This document shows, piece by piece, positions 59,401 to 64,000 of a stretch of 64,000 bases of DNA (position 1 is its first letter; each line of letters starts with the position of its first letter). The stretch spans positions 6,458,001 to 6,522,000 of the forward strand of contig JAFBJZ010000831.1 in the NCBI GenBank assembly GCA_016785225.1, written 5' to 3'. Made by a program: the position numbers and the translations under genes. The notes beneath the pieces are model-generated. The model saw only the letters and a list, made by a program, of their open reading frames with translations. It did no database searches and was not told the origin of the DNA. This DNA is from Psettodes erumei. Taxonomy: Eukaryota > Chordata > Actinopteri > Pleuronectiformes > Psettodidae.

Positions 59401-62400
59401 TTAAATGTATTTGAGCATATGTTGTCATGTCCTAACTCTGAACCAAAACCTGCTGTCATTTCCGCGGAATACTTGAGAAACCACAAAGGATCATCACTTG
59501 TGATTATGGTTCAGGCTAACCACCTCACACACCGCACGTAAACAGGTGTACCGGTCTATTTGTGGAATATTGATAAGATTAGGTCTCGAATTAAAGGATT
59601 ACTCTTTAATTTAGATCTCCTCAATGCCCAGGATTTAAATGTGATGTCTGAGTGGGAGAACGGGGTATTGATTTTCTTTAACATGATATTGACTTGCATC
59701 CTGTGAGTGAGGGGGGAGGCAGAGAGTTATCACCTTAATGAATGAAGGTCACTGGTCATATCATATAGAGTACTCTTCAGCTGAATGCAGATTGAGGGTT
59801 GCTTGTTTGTGGTGATTATTGGAAGACCTTGTAAATGCACATCAACAGAACATGACTCAGCAAATCATGCACAATCGTGCAAATCAGCGAATCGTGTCAT
59901 TTTAGCTATTGTAAAGCATCTATATTAACCCTTAGTCAGTGTCTACACATGTGGGTCTGAGTAAACATGTTTACATATGCATAGCTGTAATATTTGTGTG
60001 ATATGTGTGACTAAATTGGAATATTTGCTTTCATGTAGTGTGTCATCCCTAACGTCTGCAAGGAATTGATTTTCTTCTGTTCTACAGTAGTGTTTAAGAT
60101 ATATTGTGTTCACAGTGCTTCCTTTCAGCCCTTCTTATGCAAAGTGAATTGATTGGTTTTTATCTATAACAATGCATCAGTCAGTGTCATTCTTTAATTG
60201 ATCCATTGATTGGACCAGCTGGTCAGTGTGGGACCTGATAGCTCATGTGCACAAAAGCAAGATCATGGTGTCTTATAGAGATCAATTCCTTTCATAGAAT
60301 CAGTTAACATCCATCAAAGTAAGGGTTTTGCATGCATAATGTATATTCTTTTACCAAAATTGGAAGGAAATTCTATATTTGCTGTATGACCATCACAGGT
60401 CATTGCAAATAGAAATGTGTGTAAACCACCACATAAAATGCCCACTACTAAAACAAATACCCATTAGCAAAGAAGTAGATTTTAGTGGAAATGTTCTACT
60501 GCTGATACTTCTGGCCTTCATTTCTAATTTTGTTTTTCCCCACAGGTATCTCAGAGTTTGTGTTGCATCCTGTGCCTATGGAGGTGACTGAGGGGTCAGT
60601 GGCACGATTCTCCTGTGCAGTCACCTCCAGCCCTCCTGCCACCATCACCTGGGAGCTTAACCAAAGCACATTACCACTACAGACAGACAGGTACCTGCAG
60701 ACACACCATCATGTATACAGTCCCCGTATAATAAAAGTGATTTTTTTCATGTATTTGTAGCACGTGATATTCTTTAACCCCATGTTACCTTTGTCTGTTT
60801 GTCTGTAGAATTACCGTTTTGCCCAATGGAGTCCTTCAGATTCACAACGTACACCTGGAAGATGCTGGACAGTATCGATGTGTCGCAACTAACATCGGTA
60901 GCCGTTTGAAAAGCAGAGCAGCAGGGCTGACGGTCAACCCAACAAGAGGTAAAGAGACTGCATCTCATTAAACCTCTACCCTGGACCTTAAATCATCATA
61001 CTGTTCAGACAACTCTGAATTTATTTTTCAATATTTTCTGCTTCCGGTGAAGGTGGAGGCCCTAAACCGCATCAGAGGCCCCGAATTATTGCTGGACCGC
61101 AGAATGTCACCGGTTCTCTTCACCAAACTGTGGTGCTAGAGTGTGTGGCCACAGGCAACCCCTGGCCCATCATCTCCTGGAGCCGAGCTGACAGTAAACC
61201 CATTGACGTGTACAATGCCAAAGTGCTGGGCAATGGGAACCTGGTTATTACTGATGTCAGCTCCAAGCACAGTGGCGTCTACCTCTGCAGGGCCACCACC
61301 CCTGGAACCCGCAACTACACGATTGCTGCAGCTAACCTCACAGTTCTAGGTAATGTAAAGGTTTACACCACATAGGTCCTCAAACAACATCACGTGCCTG
61401 CTTCTTGTATTCGATATTCCACAATACACAAAAACCTTTTGTAGCTGTGAACTCTTTTTTTTATACTAATTAGTCATCTGCTTGTAGAGAAACTGTCAGG
61501 TGCAAGATGCCAAACAGTGAGTGTTTTGTGAGTGGATGAATGGTAAGCACTAGGCTGGGTTTTCATTACTTTTGCCTTACTCCTCTGTTTCAGAACCACC
61601 ATCCATCGTTGAGAGGCCTGAGAGTCAGACCCGTCCAAGAGCAGGCACTGCTAGGTTTATGTGCCAAGCAGAGGGAGTGCCCCCACCACGCATCAGCTGG
61701 CTAAAGAACGGACAAGAGGTCCACTTGAATGGGAGGATTAAAATGTACAACAGGTACTGTACACCAAGAGCAGTGGTCACAATCAAACATATTTAAGTAC
61801 TATTAAAAAGAAACTTTCTTTAATTGACCTTTTGCTGATTTTTTTTATTGTTTTTTTCGGTTCACAGTAAATTGGTAATTACCCAGATCATCCCTGAGGA
61901 TGATGCCATCTATCAGTGCATGGCAGAGAGTGAGCAGGGTTCTGTGCTGTCCTTGGCTCGCCTAATCGTTGTCATGTCCGAGGACCGGCCCAGCGCACCA
62001 AGAAACATCCATGCTGAGACCATCTCTAGCTCTGCTATCCTACTGGCCTGGGAGAGACCACTCTACAATGCAGACAAAGTCATTGCCTACTCCATCCATT
62101 ACATGAAGGCTGAAGGTGAGGCCAACCGGAGGAGCTACTTTTGTTTCAGGTTTTGCATTTAAGCTAAAAATAAAAGTTCACAAAAATCCCTTGTGAACTG
62201 GGGGGATATCGGTGTGAAGAGATGCAAGATGGCAGTTGACCACAATAAGCGATCTTCCTCTCTCACGTGTGATCAGTTTTCTTTGGTGAAGGCCATCTGT
62301 TGATGCTGCACAGAGCAGAGGTCAAGGAGGACTCAGAATGGCAACTTCACTGAAATAACAACAGGCTTAGCCAATCCTTTGTCCACTCCCCAGCTCATAC

Positions 62401-63440
62401 TGCTCGCAGTTAAAGAGACAGGGTCGCTTTTTAAAAGCCTTGCAGTCTTGCAAACTATTAATGTAAGGAGATATTTACGTTTAACTATTGACTTGACAAT
62501 TAACTAACTAGTTATTTTGCTGCATTGACCATGTTTGTAGAAATGATGAGTGGCATTCAAAAAGTACAAACATCAAGCCTTTTTAAAAGCCGACTGTTGA
62601 CATGGTACATGCTTGACAAGCTTTCATCAAAGTCTCTTCCTCTTCGGTGAATCTTTTCCTAACTTGCTTTCTGATCTGTTGCACGTCAGGGCTAAACAAC
62701 GAAGAATACCAAGTTGTTATCGGCAACGACACAACCAGTTATATCATCGATGACCTCGAGCCAGCTCGAAACTACAGCTTTTACATCGTGGCTTATATGC
62801 CAATGGGAGCCAGTCGTATGTCAGACCAAGTCAGTCAACATACCCTGGAGGATGGTAAGCGTAGAGCATTGAGACTCTGAGCATTCCTCGCAATAAATCA
62901 CTTTGGTAGTTAAGCTAACATGCACGCAAGTGATGTGTATACAGAGCACATTTTGAGTAGAAATAAGGGGGATGGGCATACTGTTGTGAGCAGTACTCTC
63001 TGGTCTATTCTGCTCACTCAGAGCAAATTTGTGTGGCTATTGGAGAGAAATGTGAGCATCTAACTTTTTGCCACGAAGTGATTCATCGCCACATTGGTGT
63101 CAAACATATCTGTGATATCCCTGTTTTTCTGCAGTGCCTTTGCGTACCCCAGAGCTAAGTCTGACCAGCCACAGCTCAACAGACATCCAGGTGCTCTGGC
63201 AGCCGCTGCCAGCCAAGGTGAGCCGCGGCCGGGTGTCGGCATACAGGCTTTCCTACCGCACAGCTGCGGACAGCACTGTTGCCTCTGTGGAGCTACCTCA
63301 GAACAGCACTGAGTACGTGCTGGCGGGTCTGCATCCTGACACCATCTATCTGCTCCGTATGGCTGCGGCCACCCGTGTGGGCTGGTGCGAGCCTTCAGCT
63401 TGGACCTCGCACCGTACCCCTAAGATCTCCAACAACAAAG
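56479..63440 (+). CDS. prtg: Protogenin, 5' part (first nine coding exons)
   Basis: DCC/neogenin-family type I membrane receptor of the early neural tube and paraxial mesoderm. Exons: 56479-56545, 57155-57454, 60546-60690, 60809-60948, 61053-61349, 61594-61753, 61868-62115, 62690-62854, 63135-63440, all GT-AG and in frame; 609 codons in the window. Residues 1-~23 are a signal peptide ([13 protein letters not shown]). Ig1 ~24-122 ([36 protein letters not shown]), Ig2 ~123-217 ([13 protein letters not shown]), Ig3 ~228-316 ([25 protein letters not shown]), Ig4 ~317-410 ([29 protein letters not shown]), FNIII-1 ~414-507 ([40 protein letters not shown]), FNIII-2 ~508-609 ([16 protein letters not shown]). 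Most domain-boundary introns are phase 1, normal for Ig/FNIII genes. The remaining FNIII repeats, membrane segment and cytoplasmic tail lie beyond 64000. Confidence 0.96.
57455..60545 (+). other. prtg: prtg intron 2
   Basis: 3.1 kb intron between the Ig1 and Ig2 exons. A GC-richer stretch at about 58540-58800 stands out from the AT-rich surroundings. No exon recognised. Confidence 0.6.
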
Positions 63441-64000
63441 GTAAACCTGCACATGGCTGAAAAGGAAATGCCACCACTTTTTTTTATTATAGATGGTGAC
63501 AATAAAGATGCATGCATTTTTTTCCTTATGCAATCTCATCTCATGGTTTTATAGAGCTTTTTCCAATTTCTTTTTGAAAAAATAAACTTCTTTTTCTAAG
63601 GTTTCATGCATGTTTGAACGTACTGAATTGTCTTAAAAGGGATTTTTATGAGAATAGTAACAAAACAAGTACATGATGTAGAGTTATAGAATCATCTGGT
63701 GGCAAATTGGTAACTGGCTGTCCTTTTGCTTTTGTCACATCTGTGCTTTGCTGCTCATAGAATGCCAGGAGGATCACTAGAGCTCATGCAGAGTGGCCGG
63801 CTTATGACTAGAGTTTGCTCTTGGAGCATTGTCCCACAGCCTTTGTGTTGGTTACCCAGGAACCTTTGCCCTTCGCTGTCAGTGATGTTAGAGCGGCCTC
63901 AGTCATGGGTCATAAAGAGAGGGCCTCAGGCGTCTGTGTGGGAGAAAGAATAGCCTCTTTTCATGGCCTGGTCTGTTGGGGGGAGGCTGTTTGTCCACCA
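63441..64000 (+). other. prtg: prtg intron at right edge of window
   Basis: Starts with donor GTAAAC after exon 9. No further exon recognised before the end. Confidence 0.7.

Overview
The window is vertebrate nuclear DNA. The gene set, short introns, abundant (CA)n microsatellites, a decayed Tc1/mariner copy and a dispersed fish-type repeat point to a teleost, probably a spiny-rayed (percomorph) fish. Exons were assembled by eye from splice sites, codon phase and remembered family proteins. No search, alignment or transcript data were available.

Layout: (1) 102-1844 (+), last five coding exons of adam10, then a ~3 kb 3'UTR. (2) ~5.0-7.4 kb, intergenic. (3) 8094-11688 (-), complete six-exon aquaglyceroporin aqp9, 303 aa. 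(4) 12255-20581 (-), complete cingulin-family gene, 18 coding exons, 1069 aa, cgnl1 by neighbourhood, with a 5'UTR exon near 21.8 kb. (5) 24373-32684 (-), E-protein tcf12, 12 exons from the short 'Alt' first exon to the bHLH C-terminus. (6) 32.7-39.6 kb, AT-rich gene desert with POU-octamer motifs. (7) 40011-50764 (+), rfx7, nine exons. (8) 53.7-56.2 kb, intergenic, with a cluster of nuclear-receptor half-sites. (9) 56479-63440 (+), first nine exons of prtg (signal peptide, four Ig and two FNIII domains), running off the right edge.

Order and orientation ADAM10-AQP9-CGNL1-TCF12-RFX7-PRTG match, in mirror image, human 15q21-q22. Several human intervening genes (LIPC, ALDH1A2, MYZAP/GCOM1-POLR2M, ZNF280D, MNS1, TEX9, NEDD4) are not seen. 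This looks like an ancestral vertebrate block thinned by gene loss, perhaps one ohnolog of the teleost duplication. The genes are functionally unrelated (shedding protease, glycerol channel, junction scaffold, two transcription factors, neural Ig receptor) and do not form a pathway.

There is no prokaryote-style novel system here. The most interesting signals are in gene structure: a U12-type intron with ATATCCTTT donor and non-standard 3' end inside the rfx7 DNA-binding domain; two one-base frame breaks in the giant last exon of rfx7; a one-base insertion in tcf12 that an upstream splice donor would rescue; a GC-AG intron in cgnl1; a Gly/His-rich insertion in the ADAM10 tail; a 14-residue all-acidic run in the AQP9 tail; and no recognisable long-isoform exons upstream of the tcf12 Alt exon.
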